Position numbers and translations under genes: made by a program
Shown here: positions 1-8,889 of the stretch, piece by piece
Layout of the letters: each line of letters opens with the position of its first letter
Position numbering within the stretch: the first letter of the stretch is position 1
Source of the DNA: Acanthaster planci
Taxonomy: Eukaryota; Echinodermata; Asteroidea; Valvatida; Acanthasteridae
Assembly: GCF_001949145.1 (NCBI RefSeq)
Contig: NW_019091459.1
Span: 1,390,062 to 1,401,018, forward strand
Direction: 5' to 3'
DNA length: 10,957 nucleotides
The notes under the pieces: model-generated
What the model saw: the letters and a program-made list of their open reading frames with translations, nothing else
Database searches by the model: none
What the model was told of the DNA's origin: nothing

Positions 1-87
1 TTTTCTTAATAACTTCAGGTGCTCAGTGGGGGTGTGGTTTCAGGGAAGGTAAATGTACCAACTTTTTTTTTTGGGGGGGCTACTTAC
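1..87 (-). other. APP intron, 5' part (truncated by window edge)
   Basis: Bases following the GTAAGT donor of the E2 exon. On the coding strand the intron shortly after the donor runs through a block of C followed by a block of A (plus strand: about ten T then seven G at 63-79). No further coding sequence is visible before the edge. Confidence 0.75.
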
Positions 88-183
88 AGCCATCATGCCT
101 TTCTTCATAGCTTCAGCTCCCTTAGGGTCAGTCTTCTTCAGGGCTTCATACTGATCTTGGGCTTCCTGCCACTGTTGCATCAC
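88..183 (-). CDS. APP: APP-family protein, internal exon: E2 domain helix
   Basis: Exon of 96 bases (32 codons, phase 0 on both sides), with acceptor TTTGCAG (AG 185-184) and donor GCT|GTAAGT (GT 87-86). It starts VMQQWQEAQDQYEALKKTDP, which aligns with vertebrate [20 protein letters not shown] and even better with insect APPL around VMKDWSDLEEKYQDMRLADP. It is therefore the second part of the first E2 coiled-coil helix. It ends AEAMKKGMMA, matching the region before the next E2 helix. In human APP the exon starting at the same VM residue is shorter, so the 3' boundary appears shifted. The rest of E2, the juxtamembrane and transmembrane parts and the NPxY tail must lie beyond position 1 and cannot be judged here. 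Confidence is high because phase, splice sites and homology agree. Confidence 0.92.
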
Positions 184-295
184 CTGCAAACACAGCAAGA
201 TGAGGGTTATAGTCAAGCTGGCCCACCCTGTCTTCCCTATCCTGCACATCAGACAGCAAAAGCAGCCACGGTCAGATTAATCCAAGTGGGGTGAA

Positions 296-383
296 AAACA
301 TCCAAGCACACTGTACTTCTGGGGACAATTTCAAGGGGTAAGAAACATCCAAGCACACTGTACTTCTGGGGACAATTTCAAGG
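296..383. repeat. Tandem duplication, two identical 41-bp copies, period 47
   Basis: The stretch 296-336, from AAACATCCAAGCACACTG to GACAATTTCAAGG, recurs base for base at 343-383, separated by GGTAAG. Perfect identity in intronic sequence implies a recent duplication. The tail motif TTTCAAGGGG reappears at about 1028 and 1048. Confidence 0.93.
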
Positions 384-1060
384 AAGTTGTAGAACAACAA
401 TCTGAAACCAGAAGATTGTTGGTTTTTGTCAGATTGAAAGATTTCAAACAGTTAAAGTCCACATTCATGTGATGTGTTCACAGACAAACAAGCACCAATG
501 TACATGTACATGAAGCATTACATGTTTTAGCTCAGAGCTGAGGACACTCCTAACAAGGAAAAACAAGAAAAAAGAACCTGACAGTAATCTAATAGGAAAT
601 ACTAGCACTGGCCACAGGTGCTTGGATCTAGTGACACACAGTAACCTTGACTGGTGTTCAATTAGTGATAGGGGAATTATTCCAACCTGCATGACTCATC
701 TGTCCCAAGGGGTCGGAGGAAAAGGCACATGTACAAGATGGTATGGTCAGATTGCTGGGTAAAAAAGGGTTTCAAACAAAATGGCTCTCATCTCCACTGA
801 GATGCATATTCTCAGGAAAAAAGTGTAATACCACAGATGCATGTGCTTCCACTATTGTCTATGTCAATCCTCCTGTATTGTTAGATCTTTATGCATACAT
901 GTACATACGTGTACATGCTTGGATACATTCATGCATGAACCCCAATGAGTACAGTAGGCAGTACACGGCCATCTACAGTTCCTCCTCAGGAATCAAATGG
1001 GATTCAATTAGGAAACTTTCAGACTGTTTCAAGGGGTTCAACAACCATTTCAAGGGGGTA

Positions 1061-1471
1061 CATGGCTAACAACAGCTGAGTAATGGCTTATTAAGAGTGC
1101 CTGGTTCCACTTGGAACATGGTCCCTGGATCAGGTGAAGGGCAGCTGCTTACAGGTAGGGCAGCCATGGCTAACAACAGCCGAACAATGGCCTAGGAGTG
1201 CTTGGTTCCACTTGGAACATGGTCCCTGGATCAGGTGAAGGGCAGCTGCTTACAGGTAGGGCAGCCATGGCTAACAACAGCCGAACAATGGCCTAGGAGT
1301 GCTTGGTTCCACTTGGAACATGGTCCCTGGATCAGGTGAAGGGCAGCTGCTTACAGGTGGGGCAGCCATGGCTAACAACAGCCGAACAATGGCCTAGGAG
1401 TGCTTGGTTCCACTTGGAAAGAACTTGGTTCCTGGATTTTATGTGAAGGGTAGGGGTTAACTGCTTAGGAC
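1061..1471. repeat. Minisatellite, about four copies of a 101-bp unit
   Basis: Units start at the word CATGGCTAACAACAGC at 1061, 1165, 1266 and 1367, giving periods of 104, 101 and 101. The second and third copies are nearly identical. The first differs at several bases near its start, and the fourth decays after CACTTGGAAA at about 1420 but still resembles the unit to about 1471. Each unit contains three small palindromes: AGCCATGGCT, GTTCCA-CT-TGGAAC and GCAGCTGC. The array ends just before the SINE head. Confidence 0.95.
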
Positions 1472-1479
1472 AACCAAAA

Positions 1480-1768
1480 GTCAGGTTGGCTTGATGGTTC
1501 TTTCCTTGCCTTTCATCTCTATGGTCCGGGTTCAATTCCCGGCTCGGTCCATATATGGATTGGGTTTTCAGTCTCTACATGTACCTAATTCTGTGGGTTT
1601 TACCCAGAATATTCCTCTGGGGTTTTACTCCCACCTCAAAAACTGTAACTGCTTCTCATTGTCTCCTCTCTGCAGGTTTCTGCAGGCTTACAAGCTACAG
1701 TGCCTGGGGGACTTTTGAGGAATCCTTGGTGTCATTACCAGAAATAATTAATTATAATAAAGATAATG
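1480..1768 (+). mobile_element. tRNA-derived SINE
   Basis: The head contains a good RNA polymerase III B box, GGTTCAATTCC (1529-1539), inside a perfect 5-bp T-stem, CCGGG/CCCGG (1526-1530 with 1538-1542). About 32 bases upstream is an A-box-like TGGCTTGATGG (1487-1497). The spacing fits a tRNA promoter, but the acceptor and anticodon stems do not fold into a proper tRNA, so this is a tRNA-derived repeat rather than a tRNA gene. A non-tRNA body follows (GGGTTTTACCCAGAAT and so on, with several pyrimidine blocks), then an AT-rich tail near 1741-1768 of ATTAATTATAATAA type. It lies antisense to the APP transcript. Both outer boundaries are approximate and no clear target-site duplication was found. 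Confidence 0.75.
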
Positions 1769-2660
1769 TCCACATGAGGTAAGAGGTACATGTACCACAA
1801 GTATATGTACATTGTTAATGTACTAATTGAAAGCCTCAAAGTGACTAATGCCAGAACCGCATGAACCATGACTGATGAGTGGGGATTGGGGAAGGTCAAT
1901 GCAAGAATATCCAGAGAGGGGTAGTGGAGCTACACGGCTGTAGGACAACCAATCTAGAAGACGGTGCTTCCAATAATCCACCAGCAACTGACAACGGGCA
2001 GCTTTACGTATATCCTGAATACACCTGCTCTTCCTAGTTACAAAAAATCTTTTGTATTAAATTTTGTAAATTTTTAAATTCAGCGAAAGTGGAATTCAAC
2101 AACCAAGATTTACCGCTTACAATACAAGCAAAAGGATGGAACAATATACATGTATGTGTAATTAAAAAGCTAATTTAATTTTGAAAATACCGGTATTGAA
2201 AAAGTTGTAAATAATTGTTAATTGCTGAAAATAGAACACAGTTATTGAGCAAGACTAACTTTGCCCAGTGTTTCTTTCGTTGTTGGGAAAAGTTGGAGAC
2301 ATTTGGACAAAATTTTAGGAAAGCATCCGACAGTCAACTGAATAAATCCTCGAGAGATACCGATGCTGTCATCTAATGATCTAATTGGTAAATGAACCAT
2401 ATACAGTACCAGTATATTCCAAATGAAATTTAACCTGGCAATGGGAAATTCTTATCTCAGGAAATTCCTTTTCACTTCACAGTGTGTGAAAAACGTCTCC
2501 CAAAGTGGGATAAGATATTTACAGATTTTCCCACAAGTAGTATAATATTTCCACACGTCTTTTTTAGACAAGTGCAGGCTTCAACCTTACATGTAAATGT
2601 AAGCTTCAGACATGTCAGAGGGTCAAAGCCACTTGGCCTTGAATGCTCCCCAAAACCAAA

Positions 2661-2703
2661 GGGCACCAAGGCCAATTGAAAGAGCACCAAGGCCAGTTTG
2701 AAA
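2661..2703. repeat. Short tandem duplication, 21-bp period
   Basis: GGGCACCAAGGCCAATTGAA is followed directly by a related copy, GAGCACCAAGGCCAGTTTGA. Just upstream, CTTGGCCTTGAATGCTC (near 2633-2649) is a partial inverted copy of the same word. Confidence 0.6.
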
Positions 2704-3706
2704 CGTTTACTAACATTATGCTTGTTGGTGACTTTAACAGACTTTCCTTCAATTTCAACATGGCGTTTAAATTTCAACTTGCATCTGTCATTGTTTTTGT
2801 TCACATGCTAAGCAGTCAGCCTGAATTGTAAAAATAAAAATGCATAATAGTGTCATACATGTAACTTTGATTTACCATTTGGTGTTGTGTCTTATTACTT
2901 TCCATGATGCCATTAAGGAAACACTGTGTTTTGAAAATTAATATAATTACATGTACTCACAAACAATGCAATTCAAGCGAGTCGGTCACTGATATTTATC
3001 CGATAAAAGCCCACTGTCATGCCCAGCGCCCGCATGAATACCAATAAAATAACGAAGAAAAAAACAAACTGGGTCGTATTCCCGTTCGCAATCCCAAAAT
3101 GATAGTGACTTGGTCTCAATAATATGCAATGTACAGAATCCAATCGGTGCAGAATGTGTAATTCTGTGCTGCGACTTGTAACCAGTCTATGTGTAAAAAG
3201 TAGTCTGGTGCCATTTTTTAGAGTCACACAACTCAACTACATGTACGTTGATATGGTTGCTATACCATGTTGTCTGCAGGGCCATGCAAAACCAGTCCGT
3301 AAATAACATAGTGCTCAGTAGTACTGTTCAGTGCAGCTGCTGGTCGTTGACAGAAATGCTAGCACTAAATGGTAACTTGAAAGTTGAATACGACTCTAAA
3401 AACTGGTACATGTAGGCATACTGATCTTTGAAGAGGGGCACGGCACGTCAGCCGAGTGGCCGAAAGGTATGCACTATTTTTAAGGGACATCATGGCAATT
3501 TACTCGAGCATAGCAGCAGCCGCTGTAAAGATCAAAGCCTGCAAGTGGGAAATCATTTTCAGGCCTTTCAAAATGTGAATGCAAGAGTGAATTCCGGTGC
3601 AGATCTCATTCCAGTGACAACTTTCAATTGCAATGTCCTCTATATACCGGTACATGTGAGGGTGGAGGGGTTGATCAGCCCTCGTTATATAGATGTAGGT
3701 ACCCAC

Positions 3707-3963
3707 CTGTGTCCTCTTACGATCCTCTTGTTCCTCCAATCTTTCCTTTGCTTCCTCATAAGCTTCTCTCTCCTCATCAGCCCCAGGGACATGCTGGAAG
3801 TATGGGTCATCTGGTATTGGGTTTGTCTCAGGGTCTGCCACAGGCTCTGCTGTAGGGGCTGCCACAGGGTCTGTCTCAGGGTCTTGTTCTGCCTCTGGCT
3901 CTACAGGTTCCACCTCTGGTTTTGGTTCGGCTACCTGGGGCTTTTGTGGGACTGGCTCCGTCT
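3707..3963 (-). CDS. APP: APP-family protein, internal exon: Pro/Glu-rich linker and start of E2 domain
   Basis: Exon of 257 bases, entered in phase 1 after GACAG (AG 3965-3964), with its AG completing split codon E135. It leaves in phase 0 at CAG|GTGGGT (GT 3706-3705). Residues 136-187 form a low-complexity linker rich in Pro, Glu, Val, Ala and Asp. It has an imperfect internal repeat (QDPETDPVAAPTAEPV followed by ADPETNPI). This takes the place of the long acidic stretch of vertebrate APP. Residues 187-220 begin the E2 antiparallel-helix domain: DPYFQHV, then AYEEAKERLEEQEDRKRTQ, which lines up with vertebrate HFQKAKERLEAKHRERMSQ and insect APPL. The exon ends exactly where the next coding exon's VM-W motif must begin. 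The plus-strand reading of the same bases is only a shadow of this exon. E2 in relatives binds heparan sulphate and mediates dimerisation; the basic run RKR (216-218) is compatible with that. Confidence 0.94.
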
Positions 3964-6808
3964 CTGTCATGCACAAATTGGAAAAAGACTAACTTTTTGA
4001 TTTGATTGTTGGTGACAGGTGCCCTTCAGTTATCAGAGGGGAAATAAGAGTTTCTTTACAAAATCCTGAATCCTCTAATATCGGTATTTTCTTCAAATAT
4101 CCTAGTATATACTATGAACATCTCTAACCACATAGAAGTCCCTTATCACACCACCCTGCCATGTCTTTTTGCTGATTGTTTTTCAAGCCTTTTTTCCTTG
4201 AATGGCATTTCTTGAAATGTCCCCTCTAACTTTCCCTTTAGAGTGGCTCTTTCTTATCCATGACAATTTGTTTGACTCGACAACCCCCCCCCAGTCTGCC
4301 CATTGTTAATGGCTGGGGTTACATGTACATGAAGAAAATCCCAAACAGGGTTAGACCCATTACTCCCAGGTAGAAAATGTCTGCCAAAAACCCCTTGGGG
4401 ACAACTTTTACAGCAAAATGGAATGGTAAAGGATTTTTAATGGATAAAGATGTTCATAGTGCTTGGGGTTAGAATGAACCACTGCAGAATTACGGTGTGT
4501 CTATACATACATATTATTAACCATAAACACCTTTTTTGCTAGCAATCTTCCCCATCCTTGCAAAACTCACTTCCACACAGCAAACTCTGCATTTGTGGTA
4601 TATGTACATGTATGCCTAATCCCACATAAAACACAGCCAGTATACCTGCGCAGTACTCAACCTAACAGATTCCAACAAATGCTAGAGTTTGGCTAGTTGG
4701 GGATTGTAAGAGTTAAAGCTTTCAATGCATAGATTCAGTAGTGATTGAAAATCAAGATTACCAATCTACAAGTTTGGCTAGTACAGCCAAGTGCATCAAA
4801 CAGGCATGTCCACATCTATACAAGTGTCATGCTGACTTCCTACTACAAATTCTCTGCTTGAAACTAAGCTTGGTGAACCAATAGTTGAGCAGACAGCTGG
4901 TCCTTAAAGATCACAGAAACATCCATGGGCACCACTGGCAAATTATTTCAATTTCCAGACAGTCTTTCAGAGGTACAATCTATATAGAATTTAGTCTCGT
5001 GGGAACTACAAACACCTGTTATTCTATATTTAGACTTTTTCCTCAATGTCTTTGATTTGTCATCATTCCTTCATAACTGCACGCAAATGATAAGAGTAAA
5101 GATGTACTGTACATGGGTGCACATGTCACATTTGTCAAATGCAATACCGGCTCCACCTAACCAAAGAGCCGCACACCTCTGTCAAAAACCAACCAGTACA
5201 GTAGCAGCTGTCTAATCTGATTTCCTGCCAATGGCTGGTTGATACTAGTCAGTTGCATGAAGTGTAGGAGTACTGTCCAAGTAACATTGCCACACTGGGG
5301 ACTGCAGAGTAGGCAATTTATAGGTATTGTGGTAGGCTGCAAAATGTCAGATACACTCTACATGTAGCCACATGGGAATGCAAGATGGGGAATGGAAGTG
5401 AATCATGTGTATGAAAATATACAGTAGCATGTACATGTACAGTACACCTTGAAAATTCAAGACATTCACAGAGGGCAGGGAAACTTGAGCTAACAAGTAA
5501 AGAGCTACACCATTATCTTAACCCTAACACTCCTCAATCCTTCACCTGTTGGAGGACTGAGGACTGTTAGGGTTAATATATTACTGTTCCTACCAATTAC
5601 CAGTACACACATGCACATATACGTAAAACAAAACAAAGAGATAAGACACAGTAATTAGAGTCTCAGTACATGTAGCTTCGGGTAAGAATTCCTGCATTTT
5701 CATTTCAAAAACATATGGAATCAATTAGCATGTTCATAAAAATAGAGAGCATTTCATTCTTAATTCTTGAATCCTTCTTGCAAATTATTTACTCTGAACT
5801 GCTCAAGTGCAGTTTGTGAGATTGAAAATGCGCACAGGTGTATGTATATGTTCATCAAAACAAATCATTCAGCCACATTACACGGAACCACAGGGATTAC
5901 ATGTTTGAACTCTAGGCTCACTGGGGAAAAAACACACAAGGACAAGGTCATTGTCTTCTCACTTTCAACAGGAAATTTGCTTTAATCTGATAAGATCTAA
6001 GTCCTTTCATTACTTTCCCGATAATAACACCTTGAGACACTGTCTCGCACTTCACAACAGTGAAATGCTCTTCCCCAAAACTGGCCAAAATTTATTGATG
6101 GTGGGGTTCCGCAGGCAAAAAGTGAAATGAAAACGTGTAATGCGATATCCTCTGTTGTGTAGGGGCTGCGGGAAGTTATTTCCCTACAGATCACCCACGG
6201 ACGATCAGTGTGACCAATGCCACGCTCAGAGGAACAGAATAGCGAGATTGGAAAGACATAGTCATTACTTCCTGGCTGAAATCGGATACTGTGATTGTAA
6301 CCTGCCAACTCTGAGTGTTCCTGTGTGATCTGCAAAGGATGCAATTAATTGAGGGCTCAGAAAAGCAAAAGCTGGTGTCTTATTATGAAAGATGTGGGGG
6401 TTATTGTCCACGTTTGTCAGGGCACTGCAACCAATGATCGTGATTCATGACACCTCAGAGGAAGAGTTGTTTGACAGGTGCAGATTCCTTTGTGGACAAA
6501 TTTCTTTGGGGCATTCCTGTATTGGTGGGTTTTGTGGCGAAAAGGTACACGTATATGTAGAAGACATCTGATTGATACTTTTAATGTTTAATTATATCTC
6601 CCAGTACGGTAGGTCATCTACTCTAGCAAACACAAAACAACCAAAGTAAAGAAAAGAATTTCACACAACCAGAACTGCAACATAACAGGCAAAGAAAAAT
6701 TCAATGACAGAAAAACATGTGACACAATGTAACTTGCTCACATTCTTTCAACTAAAATACATCTTTCCCCTTCCAAAGAAATACCAAGAACAAGAACCCC
6801 TAATTTAC
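3964..6808 (-). other. APP intron between the E1 and linker/E2 exons, about 2.8 kb
   Basis: Bounded by the GTAAAT donor (6808-6807) and the GACAG acceptor (3965-3964), phase 1. This is the position where vertebrate APP and APLP2 carry the alternatively spliced Kunitz exon, itself a phase 1-1 exon. I looked on the minus strand for the Kunitz core (F-x-Y-G-G-C) and did not find it. The intron holds a strong hairpin (5518-5576) and a long stray open stretch (5997-6344). Otherwise 3970-5510 and 5580-5990 are featureless apart from TACATGTA motifs. Confidence 0.85.
5518..5576. repeat. Foldback hairpin, 24-bp arms and 11-nt loop
   Basis: Arm 5518-5541 begins TTAACCCTAACACTCC and arm 5553-5576 ends GACTGTTAGGGTTAA. 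They are complementary at 22 of 24 positions around an 11-base loop (5542-5552). In a minus-strand transcript, the APP sense direction, one of the two mismatches becomes a G-U wobble, leaving one mismatch. It may be a small foldback element or an RNA hairpin. Confidence 0.85.
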
Positions 6809-7072
6809 CTTCTGAGATTTCAGGTTCGCTGACTTTCTTGGACTTCTTTGCCTTAGGGGGGCAGCAGACAAACTCCACCCCAGTGAAGAGATCAACCTCA
6901 TCCCTGCAAGGTAACAACATGCCGTAATCTTGGACTGTCTTATCGGTGGCAGCACACTGCTTCTCAGCCAGGCTATGTAGCTCACTCTTGGGTTTGCAGA
7001 CTTCACTGTCGTGGATGTGTTCAAAGTTGCAGTCTTTGGGTACCATCAGAGCCTTACTCTCAAACTCACCAA
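6809..7072 (-). CDS. APP: APP-family protein, internal exon: E1 copper-binding domain
   Basis: Best evidence for the gene. The 264-base exon is entered in phase 1 after CCCACAG (AG 7074-7073) and leaves in phase 1 at G|GTAAAT (GT 6808-6807). Its split first codon joins the G of the upstream exon to give V47. The reading then runs VGEFESKALMVPKDC, closely matching vertebrate VGEFVSDALLVPDKC. It carries the whole copper-binding half of E1: cysteines 61, 72, 86, 102, 116 and 117 keep the family order, and spacing is identical for the first four. The signature blocks DYGMLLPC (95-102) and GVEFVCCP (111-118) are intact. Of the copper-site residues, the histidine equivalent to human H151 (H79), the tyrosine (Y96) and the methionine (M98) are kept. 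The position of H147 is lysine (K75) and that of H149 is glutamate (E77). After the double cysteine comes a lysine cluster, KAKKSKK (120-126), then an acidic start to the linker. Confidence 0.96.
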
Positions 7073-8168
7073 CTGTGGGCAGACAGAATAAGTAAATTGG
7101 ACAGGAAATCTAGAGCCAACAAATTTTACGAAGCAACAGAAATGTGCAGAGCTTAAGACATTTTCTCATTGACAGGAATCAACCTACAGTAGCTGCAGGA
7201 ATACTGGTACATGTACATGTAGGCTAAACTGAAAACACGATGAAAACACGGTGATGATGATTTCGCCATGTGCGGCAGTATGTATCCCATCCCATGAAGG
7301 CAACGTACGCAATACGGACACAAGAACATGTTGCCAAAGTGAATTGGATCACATCATTATGGTGTAGGGGTCTATCCTTAGAACAATTTACCAGCAATTC
7401 ACGCCTGAAATAATATCTTTAAAATTAACACAAATGAAATATGATATATTGATAAAATCGATACAAAAACTGGATAAATCGGTATCGGTCAAAAGATAAT
7501 ATCAACGGTGCCTATCTGGCTTCACTGAAAGTATCAAGTGTGACTTCAATGAAAGTGACCAGTACCCACTTAGATACTGTACATGAAAGTGACCAGCGTG
7601 ACTTTAATGAATGTGACCCGTAGGACTTCAGCTAAAGTGATTAACCAATGACCACCATCATAACTGCTCTGGTTCGTTGCTATGCAGTATGCAATAAGCT
7701 CATTTCTTTGCTGTAGGCTAAGAAGCCGAACCTGGTGTTGGCTCAGCCTTTCCAGGTACATGTAGGATTTGCTAAGCTTTTGTTAATGATTATTTTTGTT
7801 GTCAGTAACAGAGGATGGAGCGTATCAAACATGTACTGGTACAGTACTTTGCCTCTCCTCTTTGTGGGCGCAGGTTCTAATCCCAACCAAATCAATATTC
7901 AGAAATTCAACAGTCCTTACATGGCATAATTAAAAGTTATTTTCATAGTCTCCCGGGTGTTTTCAGCAAAACCAAAATATTTCCTTAGTTCATTAACTGA
8001 GACCCAAACCAAATTGAATGTTTTCCCAAAAACACGTCAAGAAGGGCTGCCGCAGAAACTATTCACTAAACAAGAAGACTTCTTTCACTGGCCCCCTGCT
8101 GCTTAGGCGGTACTCTGCCTCTCCTTCCTCCCTCAACCCCATTAAGGAAGAGCTCAACGGGTGTTTAC
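7073..8168 (-). other. APP intron between the two E1 exons, about 1.1 kb
   Basis: Bounded by the GTAAAC donor (8168-8167) and the CCCACAG acceptor (7074-7073), phase 1. It holds a decayed tandem repeat (7518-7643) and a TACATGTACATGTAGG motif (7208-7223). No coding exon is seen. Confidence 0.88.
7518..7643. repeat. Decayed tandem repeat, period about 25
   Basis: Variants of GTGACTTCAATGAAAGTGAC recur: TTCACTGAAAGTATCAAGT (about 7521), GTGACTTCAATGAAAGTGACC (7540), ATGAAAGTGACCAGC (about 7583), GTGACTTTAATGAATGTGACC (about 7598) and GACTTCAGCTAAAGTGATT (about 7624). Copies differ by substitutions and small indels, so this is an old array. Confidence 0.7.
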
Positions 8169-8307
8169 CCAGACAACTATAGGTGAGAACACTGAATGTC
8201 TCAGTGCATCCTTCGGGAATGTCTGGGGCATCCATGGGGCACCAGTGGCTGATCTCAACCTCATCGTCTGAATCTTCAATGTTGTTGACATCGATATCAC
8301 TGTACAC
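8169..8307 (-). CDS. APP: APP-family protein, internal exon: second half of E1 growth-factor-like domain
   Basis: Internal exon of an amyloid precursor protein homologue, a single-pass membrane protein of the neuronal and epithelial surface. The exon is 139 bases and is entered in phase 0 after a CTGCAG acceptor (AG at 8309-8308). It leaves in phase 1 at a G|GTAAAC donor (8168-8167). It encodes residues 1-46 of the visible protein, starting VYSDIDVNNIEDSDDEVEIS. Vertebrate APP has [20 protein letters not shown] at the same place, and in human APP an exon of the same phases also starts at VYPE, as I recall it. The WC pair (W22, C23) and cysteines C34 and C45 match the three cysteines of the second half of the growth-factor-like domain. 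The end YSCL|G matches YRCLVG. Oddly, the segment between C23 and C34 is acidic (PMDAPDIPEG), whereas vertebrates have a basic heparin-binding loop. The start codon, signal peptide and first half of E1 lie on upstream exons not found here. Confidence 0.93.
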
Positions 8308-8889
8308 CTGCAGGAGATCCAAATACAACGACAAGTTGATGAACAATGACTGCTTGCCCAGACACAGTACAGGTAGCAACACTGTGCACATGTCATATAG
8401 CCTATTACTCATTATTCACCAGATAACAGTTAAAAAGAAAAAGAAAATCAGGTATACTGTACATTTCACATTTAGACAAGTTTCCTCAATTGAATAATTC
8501 ATTGTAATATGGTTTACAACATTCCCACAAATGTACATGTATACATAAGGAGGGAATTTACGTTTTATTTGAACAAACGTTTAGAAAACTTTCCCATACT
8601 GTTTAAACATCCCACCGTTACCACAGTGTGATTGAAAACTTTAACCACTTGCTGCTGGGGAGCCCGGTTTCGGGAATAAAATTCTTAACATATAGCCGGG
8701 GTCTCTGAAATCAGACAAAGGGAACTGGGCCTTGTACCAAATGACCGTACTTGTAACAAAAGACCTGGCTGCTGGGCATTACCAACACTTTTTCACTGTC
8801 AATAGTAGAGATGATCCAGCATTGTTTTGAAACAGTAAACCACTGTTTGGGAAATTCAGCAACATGTATGATTATGCCCCTTCCCTATA

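Larger units (their letters stand above)
184..3706 (-). other. APP intron between the two E2 exons, about 3.5 kb
   Basis: Bounded by the GTGGGT donor (3706-3705) and the TTTGCAG acceptor (185-184) of the APP-family gene. It contains a 41-bp duplication, a 101-bp minisatellite, a tRNA-derived SINE and a short 21-bp tandem duplication (2661-2703). Apart from these I see no coding exon. The stretches 400-1060, 1790-2640 and 2710-3700 hold only AT-leaning non-coding DNA with scattered TACATGTA motifs and short stray open frames without family resemblance. Confidence 0.85.

Noticed and set aside
19-294. 91-residue plus-strand frame
   Set aside because: It is the antisense of the E2 exon at 88-183 and its flanks, with no independent support.
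1480-1555. Functional tRNA gene
   Set aside because: The B box and T-stem are good, but no matching acceptor stem or anticodon arm can be formed and a SINE body follows.
3448-3468. tRNA-like A box (CAGCCGAGTGG) suggesting a second SINE or tRNA
   Set aside because: No B box or T-stem was found within the usual distance downstream.
3428-4000. 190-residue plus-strand open frame
   Set aside because: It is the antisense shadow of the APP linker/E2 exon at 3707-3963. Its open state comes from the Pro/Glu-rich codons of the real exon, and the protein is a low-complexity Leu/Cys/Trp string.
6738-7046. ATG at 7046 as the start of a small protein
   Set aside because: The methionine is internal (LMVPKDC aligns with LLVPDKC of APP) and homology extends upstream to the acceptor at 7074-7073.
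8059-8412. 117-residue minus-strand frame as one gene
   Set aside because: Only 8169-8307 is coding by homology. The frame merely reads on into the flanking introns past the CTGCAG acceptor and GTAAAC donor.
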